50,487 nt of DNA from Candidatus Sabulitectum sp. (GCA_029938555.1 JAOZUR010000014.1:1-50487); one strand, 5' to 3'. Positions 32,907 through 42,320 are shown, numbered from the stretch's first letter. Made by a program: numbers and translations. Notes: generated by a model from the sequence alone, not told the origin.

Positions 32907-35068
32907 AGATTAGTCTAATTGCAGTAACAATTTTTCTGCTTTGCTCATGCGGAACAGTTGCGGATGTACCAGAGAACATCAGTAATACTGATCGAAGTAT
33001 TATTGAAGAGGGAATTGCTGATTCACTAATGCTTACTGGAGCAAAAGATCAAGCTGCTGGCCATTATGCCTCAGCAGCTCTGCTTTTACAACCTGGAAGT
33101 TTAGAAAGAAGAGAGTTAGCGGAAAAGGCAGCTGACGCATCTGTTTCAGTTTCGGTTGTTATTGCAAGACTTATTTTGGAAACTACAACCGATACAACCC
33201 CATTTCAAGCTTTAAGAATCGGTGGATCAGAAATTACACCAGATATAATGTCAGGATTAGTCAGCGGTAGATTCTTGTTACCAGATTATGTGGCCCTTGT
33301 TGCCGCTGAATCTCTTATTACTTCAGATCCGTTTTTAGGCATGGATTTTTTGAATACGATCCATAGAGAACTTCCTGGAAGTACAGGAAAAGATTTTCTG
33401 CTTATTAAATATAGAACAGCCATTGGAACTGGCGATCTGGAAGTGCAGGAATCTTGCTGGAATTCTGCTTTTAATCAGGATGATGATAAGCTTCAATCCA
33501 AATTTTATCACTTCAGAGGTATGGCTAGAGGAGTTTTTGGATTCCGTGATTTTGTAGATTCGTTCCAGCTTTGGCCAGCAGGAGATATTCATGCATCAGC
33601 TTATGATTTATTAAGAGATACTCTTTTGGCAGATTCATCATTGGCAAATCAGGTAGCAGATTCCTTTTATGGTGGTGGTTTATGGAATGAAGTTTACGAT
33701 TTAGCAATAAATTCAGCAAATCCCCCTGCTCATATTGTTTATCTTGGGGCAAGAACTAGGGATAGATTGGGAAGACACCAACAGGCTGTTGATCTTCTTT
33801 CTAGTTATTTGGATAGATGGCCTAATGGGGCAGATGCACCTAATGCATGTATTTATCTTGCAAGAGATATGGCTGCACTTGGTTTGGTGGATGAAGCCAT
33901 GGAACAGCTAGATTATTATGCGTCTAACTGGCCAGGCCACAGCAGAATTAGTAATCTTCCATGGTATCGCGGAAGTCTTTTGGCTGAGAATGGTTTTTGG
34001 GAAAGGTCGATTCCGTACTTTGCTGAAACTGTTAGAAGATATCCTTCAAATACAACTGTGGATGATGCTCAGTTTTACGGCTGTCTTGCTTTGATGAAAA
34101 CAGGACGAACAACCGAAGCAATTGAAGCGTTTGGGAATTTTAATAGTAAATGGACTCAAAGTGTATACAGGCCGTCTTCCCGATACTGGTACGGTGTTCT
34201 TCTTCTTGAATCAGGGGATCAGTCCGGTAGAGGTGTTCTAGAAAGACTGATAACCGGTAAACCAGAAAGTCTTCCAGCCGCTTTTGCCAGGGAATATCTT
34301 GGTTTACCTGCTTGGCAACCGTATTTTATTGAAGAACCACTTGGTGCCTGGATGGCCAGAAATGGAAGACCAGAGTCACAACCACCACAGAGCGCACTAG
34401 ACGGTGTTCTTTTGTTGAAGGCAGGTTGTCGTAAATGGGCATTAGATTTATTCCGACTGGCAGAAGCTGAAGTTGGAAGTGTTTATCGTCTTGCTCCATT
34501 TTACCTGGCAAATGATGTATGGGAGAGAGGTCCTTCAGCTGCATGGCAGATATGGAGCCTTGAAAATGAAAACCGACCTCTTGATTTATGGAGACTTCGT
34601 TATCCTGCTGCTTGGAATGAAGAAGTTGTGGCCACTGCCCATGAATTCAATATGGACCCAAAACTTCTATGGTCAATAATGAAGCAGGAAAGCGCATTTC
34701 AGCCTTCTTGTTTTTCCACAGCTGGCGCACGAGGATTGATTCAGATGATTCCAAGCACGTCAGAGTATGTTGCTTTAGAGAATGGATGGCAGCAAGAATA
34801 CAGCCCTGATATTCTTTATGATCCTGCCACTTCCATTATGTATGGTACTGCATGTATCAGTGATTACGGAGAGAATTGCAACTGGGATATACCTGGTACA
34901 CTTGCAGGATATAACGGTGGACCTCATAATGCAATACGCTGGGGATGGGGTACTTCTTCTCAACAAGAATTCTTTAGTAGAATAACCTTTAATGAGACTA
35001 AAAAATATGTAGAGATAGTTAGTCATAACTATGCTATATACAACAAGATATGGCCAGAGTATAACTGA
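32903..35068 (+). CDS. Slt70-like lytic transglycosylase lipoprotein
   Basis: This 721-residue enzyme starts at GTG (GTGA overlap with the previous stop). It has a lipoprotein signal ending FLLCSC (Cys16), a long helical superhelix with TPR-like repeats (about 40-560) and a C-terminal SLT domain. Catalytic Glu is in IMKQESAF (about residue 596), followed by GARGLIQMIP, YGTACI, AGYNGGPHNA and a Tyr-rich end. This matches Slt70, a doughnut-shaped exolytic transglycosylase, here lipid-anchored. It is the last gene of the four-gene unit. Confidence 0.9.
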   Translation: MKISLIAVTIFLLCSCGTVADVPENISNTDRSIIEEGIADSLMLTGAKDQAAGHYASAALLLQPGSLERRELAEKAADASVSVSVVIARLILETTTDTTPFQALRIGGSEITPDIMSGLVSGRFLLPDYVALVAAESLITSDPFLGMDFLNTIHRELPGSTGKDFLLIKYRTAIGTGDLEVQESCWNSAFNQDDDKLQSKFYHFRGMARGVFGFRDFVDSFQLWPAGDIHASAYDLLRDTLLADSSLANQVADSFYGGGLWNEVYDLAINSANPPAHIVYLGARTRDRLGRHQQAVDLLSSYLDRWPNGADAPNACIYLARDMAALGLVDEAMEQLDYYASNWPGHSRISNLPWYRGSLLAENGFWERSIPYFAETVRRYPSNTTVDDAQFYGCLALMKTGRTTEAIEAFGNFNSKWTQSVYRPSSRYWYGVLLLESGDQSGRGVLERLITGKPESLPAAFAREYLGLPAWQPYFIEEPLGAWMARNGRPESQPPQSALDGVLLLKAGCRKWALDLFRLAEAEVGSVYRLAPFYLANDVWERGPSAAWQIWSLENENRPLDLWRLRYPAAWNEEVVATAHEFNMDPKLLWSIMKQESAFQPSCFSTAGARGLIQMIPSTSEYVALENGWQQEYSPDILYDPATSIMYGTACISDYGENCNWDIPGTLAGYNGGPHNAIRWGWGTSSQQEFFSRITFNETKKYVEIVSHNYAIYNKIWPEYN

Positions 35069-35080
35069 CGAATTGTTTTT

Positions 35081-35110
35081 TTGTATTTTTCTTTGAAAGA
35101 TTGTTATAAT
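35081..35110 (+). promoter_or_regulatory. Promoter of kbl with extended -10
   Basis: TGTTATAAT contains a perfect -10 (TATAAT, 35105-35110) preceded by the extended TGn element. TTGTAT (35081-35086) lies 18 bases upstream. It sits about 65 bases before the kbl ATG. Confidence 0.6.
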
Positions 35111-35175
35111 CGGAGCTTCGACCTGAATACAGGTTAACAAATTACTTACTTCCGATGTATTTGAAGGGAAATAAA

Positions 35176-36420
35176 ATGTCTCGCAAAATTTACAAAGATA
35201 TTACAAATCTCATAGAGAAACGAAGAAAACAGGGGCTTATAAAAGAAGAGAGAGTAATCACCTCTCCTCAGAGTACTGAGATAGAAGTTGGTTCGCGCAA
35301 AAATGTTCTTAATTTCTGTGCAAATAACTATCTTGGTCTTTCGAACCATCCCACTGTTCGTCAAGCAGCCAAAGATACAATCGATTCAAGAGGCTTTGGT
35401 CTTTCAAGTGTAAGATTTATATGTGGAACTCAGGATATTCATAAAGAACTTGAGGAAAAAGTTTCTGAATTTCTTGGAACAGATGATACAATTCTCTATG
35501 CAGCATGTTATGATGCTAATGCAGGTATTTTTGAGCCTTTTCTTGATTCAAAAAGTGCTATTATTGCAGATCAGTTAAATCACGCTTCAATTATTTCTGG
35601 AGTTAGGCTCTGCAAAGCCAAAAGATACATTTACAGTCATAATCAAGTGGGTAATGGAAGTTATAATTTCGATGGAAAAGATCTTCCAGGGCTTGAAGCA
35701 ATTCTTGCCAGTGAAGAAGTTCAGGCTTGTGAATATCGTATGGTTACCACAGATGGTGTATTCAGCATGAACGGAGACATAGCGCCACTTGATAAAATAG
35801 TGGATCTTTGTGATAAGTACGATGCAATTCTTATGGTTGATGATAGTCATGCCACTGGGTACATTGGTGCAACAGGCCGGGGCACACATGAGCATTTTGG
35901 AGTAATGGGTAGAGTTGATCTTATTACAACCACTTTTGGCAAGGCTCTTGGCGGTGCCAGTGGAGGTTGCACATCCGGTCGCAAGGAACTCATAGACTGG
36001 CTTAGGCAGATGTCACGACCATACCTTTTCTCGAATACCGTTGCACCTACCGTGGTTGGAGCTACTTTGAAGGTTCTTGAAATGCTGGTAAGCAGTACAG
36101 ATTTAAGAGACAAAGTACACGAAAATGCGAACTATTTTAGACAGCAAATCAAGGATGCTGGTTTTACAATAATTGATGGAGATACAGCAATCGTTCCTAT
36201 CATGTTTGGTGAATATGAAAATGATGCTGTTCTTGCTCAAAAATTTGCTAATGATCTGTTAGATCATGGTGTTTATGCAATTGGTTTCTTTTTTCCTGTG
36301 GTTGCAATTGGACAATCCAGAATTAGGGTTCAGCTTAGCGCAGCTCACACCAGAGAGCAGCTTGACAGGGCAATTGAAGCATTTGTGGCTGTTGGCCGGA
36401 TGAATGGTATTATTGATTAG
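35176..36420 (+). CDS. kbl: 2-amino-3-ketobutyrate CoA ligase (glycine C-acetyltransferase)
   Basis: This 414-residue PLP enzyme of the alpha-oxoamine synthase family cleaves 2-amino-3-ketobutyrate with CoA to glycine and acetyl-CoA. Motifs are NFCANNYLGLSNHP, GFGLSSVRFICGTQ, DGVFSMNGDIAPL, MVDDSHATGYIG and the PLP lysine in TTTFGKALGGASGG. The ATG at 35176 has AAGGGA upstream; an ATG at 35155 is in frame but poorly placed. KBL rather than a serine palmitoyltransferase or BioF is favoured by the very high match to Kbl motifs and by a threonine dehydrogenase gene 5 kb away. Confidence 0.92.
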   Translation: MSRKIYKDITNLIEKRRKQGLIKEERVITSPQSTEIEVGSRKNVLNFCANNYLGLSNHPTVRQAAKDTIDSRGFGLSSVRFICGTQDIHKELEEKVSEFLGTDDTILYAACYDANAGIFEPFLDSKSAIIADQLNHASIISGVRLCKAKRYIYSHNQVGNGSYNFDGKDLPGLEAILASEEVQACEYRMVTTDGVFSMNGDIAPLDKIVDLCDKYDAILMVDDSHATGYIGATGRGTHEHFGVMGRVDLITTTFGKALGGASGGCTSGRKELIDWLRQMSRPYLFSNTVAPTVVGATLKVLEMLVSSTDLRDKVHENANYFRQQIKDAGFTIIDGDTAIVPIMFGEYENDAVLAQKFANDLLDHGVYAIGFFFPVVAIGQSRIRVQLSAAHTREQLDRAIEAFVAVGRMNGIID

Positions 36421-36449
36421 TGCACTATACAGCTTAAACTTTCGCATCT

Positions 36450-36473
36450 TGCTGGCTCTCCAGAGCGCCAGCA
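36450..36473 (+). terminator. Hairpin after kbl
   Basis: TGCTGGC (36450-36456) pairs with GCCAGCA (36467-36473), with two further inner base pairs. No T-run follows, so it may be a transcript-end or stability structure rather than a classical intrinsic terminator. Confidence 0.35.
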
Positions 36474-36548
36474 TGAATTCTGACACGATCCTGTGGCGTG
36501 ATTATACAGTACATATTGATAGTCAGACACACCATTTTAATAAGATTC

Positions 36549-36570
36549 TTTCTTAAAGAAACACTGTGTT
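36549..36570. promoter_or_regulatory. Two overlapping dyads upstream of the HTH regulator gene
   Basis: TTTCTTAAAGAAA (36549-36561) and AACACTGTGTT (36560-36570) are adjoining odd-length palindromes in the 224-base spacer before the HTH gene. They are possible operators for its product. No clear consensus promoter was found here. Confidence 0.3.
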
Positions 36571-36644
36571 GTTTTCATATCTCTGGGTATTGTTTATTTG
36601 TGGCGCTATCGATCTAATAGCTTATTGACATACCAGATGAAAGT

Positions 36645-37298
36645 ATGAATATACCCAATATGAGTAATAATCTTAATGAAATACTTGGTGAGAGTCTTTT
36701 CGGTAAAGTTAGAAGAAAAGTTCTTGCTGTTTTTGTACTGAATCCAGAGAGCTCTTTTTATTTATTGGAGTTGATCCAGTTTCTTGATTGCGGTAGGGGT
36801 GCAGTTCAAAGGGAAGTATCAAGACTTTTTAAAGCAGGAATTATTACTAGAACGCAGGTTGGTCATCAAGTTCATTATGCCGCAGATACTCAGAATCTTA
36901 TATACTCAGAGCTTAGATCAATTTTTTCTAAAACTACCGGACTTATAGATCTATTAAGTTCAGATCTGAAAACTTGTAAGGATCAGTTGGGAATGGCATT
37001 TATTTATGGTGAGTACGCCCAGGGTACGGCTGATAAAAATTCACCTGTAAATCTTATTGTTATTGGTGATACTTCCTTTGATGCTGTTAAAGCTTGTACT
37101 GTTGAATTTGCAAAAGAAACAGCAAAAGAACTTCATCTCATGGTTCTTACGGTTGCAGAATTTAAAAGTAAACTTAGCAGAGGTGACTCGCAGATAAAAG
37201 AGATTATTAGCAGCAGTAAGATATTTCTTGCAGGGGGATTAAGAGAGCTTCAGGTTCTTACAACAGTAGGAGATGATCTTTTTGCGGGAATATATTAG
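36645..37298 (+). CDS. Winged-helix regulator with degenerate nucleotidyltransferase domain
   Basis: This 217-residue protein has an ArsR/MarR-like winged helix at about 10-85 (GAVQREVSRLFKAGIITRTQ, then a wing with HQVHYAADTQN). A domain shaped like a minimal nucleotidyltransferase follows at about 115-200. The usual GS(x)G...SDxDLxV is changed to YGEYAQGTADKNSPVNLIVIG, losing the Ser and both catalytic Asp. The second domain is therefore probably a non-catalytic sensor or binding fold. A weak ribosome site precedes the ATG at 36645; ATG 36660 is an alternative. It is followed 45 bases later by a 409-residue gene. Confidence 0.75.
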   Translation: MNIPNMSNNLNEILGESLFGKVRRKVLAVFVLNPESSFYLLELIQFLDCGRGAVQREVSRLFKAGIITRTQVGHQVHYAADTQNLIYSELRSIFSKTTGLIDLLSSDLKTCKDQLGMAFIYGEYAQGTADKNSPVNLIVIGDTSFDAVKACTVEFAKETAKELHLMVLTVAEFKSKLSRGDSQIKEIISSSKIFLAGGLRELQVLTTVGDDLFAGIY

Positions 37299-37343
37299 CC
37301 GTTGCCTTAAACATTCAAGCTACATAAAAAAGGTGGCAGAATA

Positions 37344-38573
37344 ATGACAAAAATTATTACCAGATTCCAAGAGGACGTAACTCGAACAATTTTAGGTCTC
37401 CGTAAGGCTATTGGAATAGTAGTAGACAAATTGCCTGAACGAATCGATAGTCCTCATGATGTTTATCAGGTTCTTAAACTTGATAAGAAACTTGGATGGC
37501 GAATTTACAAGATAATTCATGAGGATGATCTGTATTTTGCTGCACAGTTTGTTCCAGGCAAACATAGCTTCGGTCGATTTATTAGAAGTTGCAAAGCAAA
37601 GGGTGTTTCGAAGAATTATCTGGATGATGCTCTTAAAGCAGTTGAGGAATTTTATGAGATAATTGATATACATTCTGGCGACAGGCAATCGATGGATATG
37701 ATGCTTATGGCTTCTTCAAGAGACGGTAAGGATCAGGCATATAATACTCTTAGAAAACAAGCTTACTCTGCTCAGAGTCACTTATTGGGTCTTCAGGCAG
37801 AAACACAACTTGATGCGTGGTTTTTTGGTCCTTCTTCCATTGATGGAATGCTGGATGTTGCTGAAGTTAAGGGTTTGTTTGACATAAGAAGAAACCGTCC
37901 CGGAGTTAAATGGGTAATAGATACACCTTGTTTTTTTACCGGCAAGGAGAGTGAAGAGCAGTTTTTTACAGATACCATCGATCCAGGAATTTCCTGTAAC
38001 CTTATGGAGAAAGTACCATTTCTAGAGCGATACTGCAGTGACCCACTGCCTTTATTGAAAACTGTAACTTCCCATAGCTGTGGACCTGTTTATGAACTGG
38101 AAGACGGTCCTGTTGGCAATACCAATCTTATTGATACTGTTACCGGAACAGTTTCAAGAGGAATTTTCCCGGTTGATCCTGCTGAAGGGGAAGAGCATCA
38201 TGAAATTTCTGCAAAGATTTACACCCCAGTTCAAAATTTTGTTTTAGATCTTTTCTTTCATGAAACCATGGCAGAAACCATGGCTGGCAATCCGAAAGCA
38301 AAAATGCTTTTTGACTACTACAGCCACGGTGGGGCTCTTGCTTATAGGTCGGATCGTGATCACATTCCTATGAATATTAAACCAATGATGATAGGCACCG
38401 GTACCAGTTGTGCGTACACACCTCTTATACCAAAATACTCAGAGATGCTTGCTGATGTATTCCAGTGCCTGCGGTGGGATCCTGACGAATTCGTGGTATA
38501 CAGAACCAGGGTAGAGTTTCCCGTGGTTCCATCTTCCCTTTATTATACAGATGCAATGGTGAGGAAGGGTTAA
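37344..38573 (+). CDS. Conserved-looking protein of unknown function, 409 residues
   Basis: I do not recognise this family with confidence. It is soluble, with no signal peptide or membrane helix, and mixed alpha/beta. It has well-formed segments rich in His, Asp and Cys, including [44 protein letters not shown] and [20 protein letters not shown], which could hold a metal site. AGGTGG precedes the ATG. It follows the HTH/pseudo-nucleotidyltransferase gene and may form a pair with it. Its TAA overlaps the convergent thiC stop within a shared TTAA. Confidence 0.7.
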   Translation: MTKIITRFQEDVTRTILGLRKAIGIVVDKLPERIDSPHDVYQVLKLDKKLGWRIYKIIHEDDLYFAAQFVPGKHSFGRFIRSCKAKGVSKNYLDDALKAVEEFYEIIDIHSGDRQSMDMMLMASSRDGKDQAYNTLRKQAYSAQSHLLGLQAETQLDAWFFGPSSIDGMLDVAEVKGLFDIRRNRPGVKWVIDTPCFFTGKESEEQFFTDTIDPGISCNLMEKVPFLERYCSDPLPLLKTVTSHSCGPVYELEDGPVGNTNLIDTVTGTVSRGIFPVDPAEGEEHHEISAKIYTPVQNFVLDLFFHETMAETMAGNPKAKMLFDYYSHGGALAYRSDRDHIPMNIKPMMIGTGTSCAYTPLIPKYSEMLADVFQCLRWDPDEFVVYRTRVEFPVVPSSLYYTDAMVRKG

Positions 38574-39865
38574 TTCTCTTCACCCATTGCTCTTTTGCTG
38601 GTTTTGAGTGCACAAAGGTGGCCACACATAGAGCACACGTCTTCATCTTCAGGAAGCGCTTCATCACGGAATTTTCTTGCAGTTACAGGATCCATTGCTA
38701 GCTTGAACTGCTGTTTCCAGTCGAATGAAGCACGGGCATCTGCCATTGCATTATCAGGGTCCATGGCACCTGGAATTCCTTTTGCGATATCTGCAGCATG
38801 AGCAGCTATTCTGGCTGTTATAACACCAACTCTTACATCTTCAATGTCTGGTAGTCTCAGGTGCTCTGCAGGAGTTACATAACATAAAAAATCAGCACCG
38901 TTCCAGGCTGCAATTGCTCCACCGATTGCGCTGGTTATATGGTCATAACCAGGTGCGATATCTGTGACAATTGGACCCAAAACATAAAAAGGAGCACCTC
39001 CACAAAGACTTTTCTGAATCCTGATGTTTTCAGCAATCTGGTGCATTGGTACGTGCCCCGGTCCTTCAATCATGGTTTGAACACCAGCAGCCAACGCTTT
39101 TTTCTGTAACTCACCAAGGGAAATCAGTTCTTCGATCTGCCCTCTATCCCCAGCATCAGCAAGGCATCCAGGACGAAGGCCATCACCCAGTGAGAATGTA
39201 ACATCGTATTCACGAAGAATTTCTGATAAGCGATCAAATCCTGTGTAAAGAGGATTTTCTTCTCCTCGTTTTTCCATCCATTCAGCCATGAGTGAGCCAC
39301 CACGGGAAACGATACCCATCTTACGGCCTTGTGCACGCAACAGAGCTACAGATCTTCTGGTAACACCACAGTGCAAAGTCAGGTAATCTACCCCTGCTTT
39401 GCAGTGATCTTCAACTGCAGAGAAAATATCTTCAGCTGATACATCAGCAACTTCACGACCTTTGTCCATGGCCACACCAAAAACCTGATAAACTGGAACA
39501 GTTCCCAGGGGTACAGGGCTTGCGCTTGTAATGTTATCAAGTATTGTTTTCCAACCGGTTCCAGTTGAAAGATCCATTACTGTATGGGCACCAGATGATA
39601 CTGCCATTTTAAGTTTTTCAAGTTCTTCATCCATGGATTCATGATCCATAGAGCTACCGATGTTGGCATTTACCTTGATCCTGCTTCCTCCACCAATGAT
39701 GCATGGGTCTGGAATTTCTCTTGTATTGTTTGATGGAACAACAGCGAAACCCGCTGCTATTTTCTCAATAGCTGTTTCAAGTGAAATACATTCATTCCTA
39801 AGAGCAAGGCGAACAACATCATCAGCCTTACCCATTCTTGCCTGTTCAATAATAGTATTTGACAT
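38570..39865 (-). CDS. thiC: Phosphomethylpyrimidine synthase ThiC (or paralogue BzaF)
   Basis: This 431-residue radical-SAM enzyme belongs to the ThiC family, which turns AIR into HMP phosphate for thiamine. Motifs are [52 protein letters not shown] and the C-terminal [4Fe-4S] cluster CSMCGHLC. The cluster has the CX2CX3C spacing I recall for the shorter anaerobe-type forms. The length also fits the short ThiC class. BzaF, which makes 5-hydroxybenzimidazole for B12, is a close relative and cannot be excluded. No TPP riboswitch fits in the 89-base leader. Confidence 0.85.
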   Translation of the reverse strand: MSNTIIEQARMGKADDVVRLALRNECISLETAIEKIAAGFAVVPSNNTREIPDPCIIGGGSRIKVNANIGSSMDHESMDEELEKLKMAVSSGAHTVMDLSTGTGWKTILDNITSASPVPLGTVPVYQVFGVAMDKGREVADVSAEDIFSAVEDHCKAGVDYLTLHCGVTRRSVALLRAQGRKMGIVSRGGSLMAEWMEKRGEENPLYTGFDRLSEILREYDVTFSLGDGLRPGCLADAGDRGQIEELISLGELQKKALAAGVQTMIEGPGHVPMHQIAENIRIQKSLCGGAPFYVLGPIVTDIAPGYDHITSAIGGAIAAWNGADFLCYVTPAEHLRLPDIEDVRVGVITARIAAHAADIAKGIPGAMDPDNAMADARASFDWKQQFKLAMDPVTARKFRDEALPEDEDVCSMCGHLCALKTSKRAMGEEN

Positions 39866-39908
39866 ATCTACCTTTCAATTGTGATAACAACTTTTTCAGC
39901 AAACATGA

Positions 39909-39916
39909 ATTATAGT
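39909..39916. promoter_or_regulatory. Overlapping divergent -10 elements
   Basis: Minus-strand TATAAT (39914-39909) lies about 44 bases before the thiC ATG. Plus-strand TATAGT (39911-39916) overlaps it, ahead of the cyclophilin gene. Matching -35 boxes are weak, so only the -10s are supported. Confidence 0.4.
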
Positions 39917-39954
39917 TTACTTTTCAGTGAAACGCATTTACCTTGGAGGAAACA

Positions 39955-41277
39955 ATGATTTCGATAATTCTTTTTGTCATTCTTGCAGCGATTCCAACAG
40001 CAGAATTGGCTCTTGATGCCATGCTTGAAGGAACCCCATTCCAGTCTGCTCAAGAGCCTGTTCTGATTGAATACGGAGATGTATTTTTACTTCCAGAGAA
40101 TCCTGAATTGGTTAAGTTTGCCATTCTTCGGCAGTTTCATCGAATGGCTTTTCAATTGTCTCAGGAACCTGTTATACAGCTCGCGGATTACATTACAGTG
40201 AATTGGGGTTATCTTGATACAGATACTCGGAATTTATGGCGAGAATATGCAGGCAGAACTGGTTTACCAGTTCCTATTGAAGAGATAAATCCAGATAACA
40301 TTACTTCAATTCTCAGATATTGCTCTGAAAGCGGTAAACAGCCCCCTACAATAAATCTCCTTGAGCTTAATGATCTTCAGCGTTTTTACTACGTAAGTTC
40401 TCTTTCGCCTGTAGAATCGTTAGGATTCATTAACGATACCAACTGGGCAGTAAGAAATATTGTAATGCAGAAGAACCCACAATCGGCAAGTCAAATGTTT
40501 GATGATCCTTCTCTTTACATTCAAATGAATGCAGCAAAAATCGCAGGAAGAAGTGATCTTCTTATGGAGCTGGCATCTACTACTGGCCCCATAGGGCATA
40601 TGTCTCTTTCAGGTGTGGGTCAGATTCCAATACTTGAAGATTCTTTATTTGAAAGTGCTAATCCAGCCATCAGAGCTTCTTCATTGGTTGCCCTTTTTGA
40701 GCTTGGTTGGAGAATACCAGAAGAGAAAATGGATATTTTGTTTTCTGATGAATATGAAATGATTGGTGCTTTAACAGCAGATTTTCTGGGAACGGATTTT
40801 GTTTTCTCACCGGAAGGTAGTCTTCCAGAGCAAGTCAGTAGAATTGAAGATATTCCTGATCAGCTGGTTCTTGTTACTGATGTTGGTGATTTCAGACTAA
40901 CATTATTGAAAGATGAAGCTCCTGTAACCTGTAGAAGTTTTTGGCATCTTGCAAAATCAGGTTTTTACAATGGTATTTATTTCCACAGGGTCATTCCAGG
41001 TTTTGTTGCACAGGCCGGTTGTCCGGAAGGCAACGGTTATGGTGGCCCTGGATATGTTATTCCCGCAGAGAATAATTGTGTATCATATAAAAGAGGTGTT
41101 GTGGGCATGGCCGACTCGGGAATGGATACAGGTGGAAGCCAATTTTTCATAATGCTGGATAATCAGAGAAGGCTTGATTGCCGCTATACAGTCTTCGCGG
41201 TACTTGATGATGCGGAAAATATTGATGATATTGAAATAGGAACTTCTATACTTGAAATTCGTGAGGTAAATCTTTAG
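39955..41277 (+). CDS. Exported protein with C-terminal cyclophilin-type peptidyl-prolyl isomerase
   Basis: This 440-residue protein has an N-terminal hydrophobic signal (MISIILFVILAAIPTAELA) with no lipobox. A helical, HEAT-like middle follows (about 130-270), then a cyclophilin domain (about 285-440) with VTCRSFWHLAKSGFYNGIYF, HRVIPGFVAQAG, GVVGMADSG and GSQFFIML. The core HRVIPxFxxQxG catalytic motif is intact. It is likely a periplasmic folding factor. The ATG at 39955 has GGAGGA four bases upstream; a TTG at 39943 lies within the ribosome site and is rejected. Confidence 0.88.
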   Translation: MISIILFVILAAIPTAELALDAMLEGTPFQSAQEPVLIEYGDVFLLPENPELVKFAILRQFHRMAFQLSQEPVIQLADYITVNWGYLDTDTRNLWREYAGRTGLPVPIEEINPDNITSILRYCSESGKQPPTINLLELNDLQRFYYVSSLSPVESLGFINDTNWAVRNIVMQKNPQSASQMFDDPSLYIQMNAAKIAGRSDLLMELASTTGPIGHMSLSGVGQIPILEDSLFESANPAIRASSLVALFELGWRIPEEKMDILFSDEYEMIGALTADFLGTDFVFSPEGSLPEQVSRIEDIPDQLVLVTDVGDFRLTLLKDEAPVTCRSFWHLAKSGFYNGIYFHRVIPGFVAQAGCPEGNGYGGPGYVIPAENNCVSYKRGVVGMADSGMDTGGSQFFIMLDNQRRLDCRYTVFAVLDDAENIDDIEIGTSILEIREVNL

Positions 41278-41322
41278 AATTGCAGTGACAAGATTCTTTT
41301 AACCCTTCCATGGAGAATATAC

Positions 41323-42273
41323 ATGACACAGAAAAAAATCCTGGTTACCGGTGCAATGGGGCAGATCGGTAGTGAATTAACCGAAGAACTCAGAAGGCGT
41401 TACGGTTCAGAAAATGTGGTTGCAACCGACATAAGAAAACCTGATGGTAAGCTTGCAGAATCAGGTCCTTGTGATGTTCTTGATGTAACAGACAGAGCAG
41501 CAGTTTTTACTTTGATTAAAAAACATGAGATTAATACAATCTATCACATGGCTGCAATTTTAAGTGCTACAGGAGAGAAAAATCCTGCATTGTGTTGGAA
41601 TGTGAACATGAATGGCTCAATTAATATTATGGATGCTGCTGTGGAACTTGATCTTGGCACAATTATAATACCAAGTTCCATTGCTGCGTTTGGACCTGAG
41701 ACTCCCAGGTTTGATACACCACAGGAAACCATTCTTAAACCAAAAACTATGTATGGTGTTACAAAAGTTTGTGGTGAGCTTCTTGGTGATTATTATGTGA
41801 AAAATTTAGGCGCAGACATTCGAGGTCTTCGTTACCCAGGTATCATCAGCTCTGAAACGCTTCCAGGTGGTGGAACAACGGATTACGCTGTTGATATTTT
41901 CTACAAAGCTGTTGAAGATGGTAAATACACATGTTTTGTCCGGGAAGATACCATGCTTCCCATGATGTACATGCCTGATTGCATAAAAGCAACAATTGAT
42001 CTTGCTGAAGCTGATAAGGAAAATCTTCTTCACTGCTGTGAATACAATCTTAGTGCTTTATCTTTTACAGCAGCAAATCTTACAGAAGAAATCAAAAAGC
42101 ATATTCCAGACTTCAAAGTGTCATATCAGCCTGACTTTCGCCAGGCAATTGCCGATACCTGGCCAGCATCAATCGATGATTCTGCTGCAAGGCAAGAGTG
42201 GGGCTGGGCGCCTGATTGGGATTTAGAGAGTACAGTTAAAGATATGCTTGAGAAACTTCGCGCCAGAAGTTAG
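41323..42273 (+). CDS. tdh: L-threonine 3-dehydrogenase, short-chain (SDR) type
   Basis: This 316-residue NAD-dependent extended SDR has dinucleotide loop GAMGQIGSEL, a catalytic Tyr/Lys in MYGVTKVCGE, IPSSIAAFGP and the diagnostic GGGTTDYAVDIFY of SDR-type TDH. It oxidises threonine to 2-amino-3-ketobutyrate, the substrate of Kbl at 35176. Other SDR epimerases are less likely because of the PGGGTTDYA block. GGAG precedes the ATG and a terminator follows. Confidence 0.9.
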   Translation: MTQKKILVTGAMGQIGSELTEELRRRYGSENVVATDIRKPDGKLAESGPCDVLDVTDRAAVFTLIKKHEINTIYHMAAILSATGEKNPALCWNVNMNGSINIMDAAVELDLGTIIIPSSIAAFGPETPRFDTPQETILKPKTMYGVTKVCGELLGDYYVKNLGADIRGLRYPGIISSETLPGGGTTDYAVDIFYKAVEDGKYTCFVREDTMLPMMYMPDCIKATIDLAEADKENLLHCCEYNLSALSFTAANLTEEIKKHIPDFKVSYQPDFRQAIADTWPASIDDSAARQEWGWAPDWDLESTVKDMLEKLRARS

Positions 42274-42293
42274 CATACTGAAAGTATTATTTC

Positions 42294-42319
42294 AGGGCTG
42301 TGATTTATTTTGCAGCCCT
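42294..42319 (+). terminator. Intrinsic terminator after tdh
   Basis: AGGGCTG (42294-42300) and CAGCCCT (42313-42319) pair over a 12-base loop. TTTATT follows on the plus strand. It sits in the 47-base space between convergent genes. Confidence 0.65.
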
Positions 42320-42320
42320 T

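Noticed and set aside
36625-36655. TTGACA followed by a TATACC-like box near the HTH gene start
   Set aside because: The spacer is 19 bases and the -10 would fall inside the coding region after the ATG at 36645, so it is not a convincing promoter.
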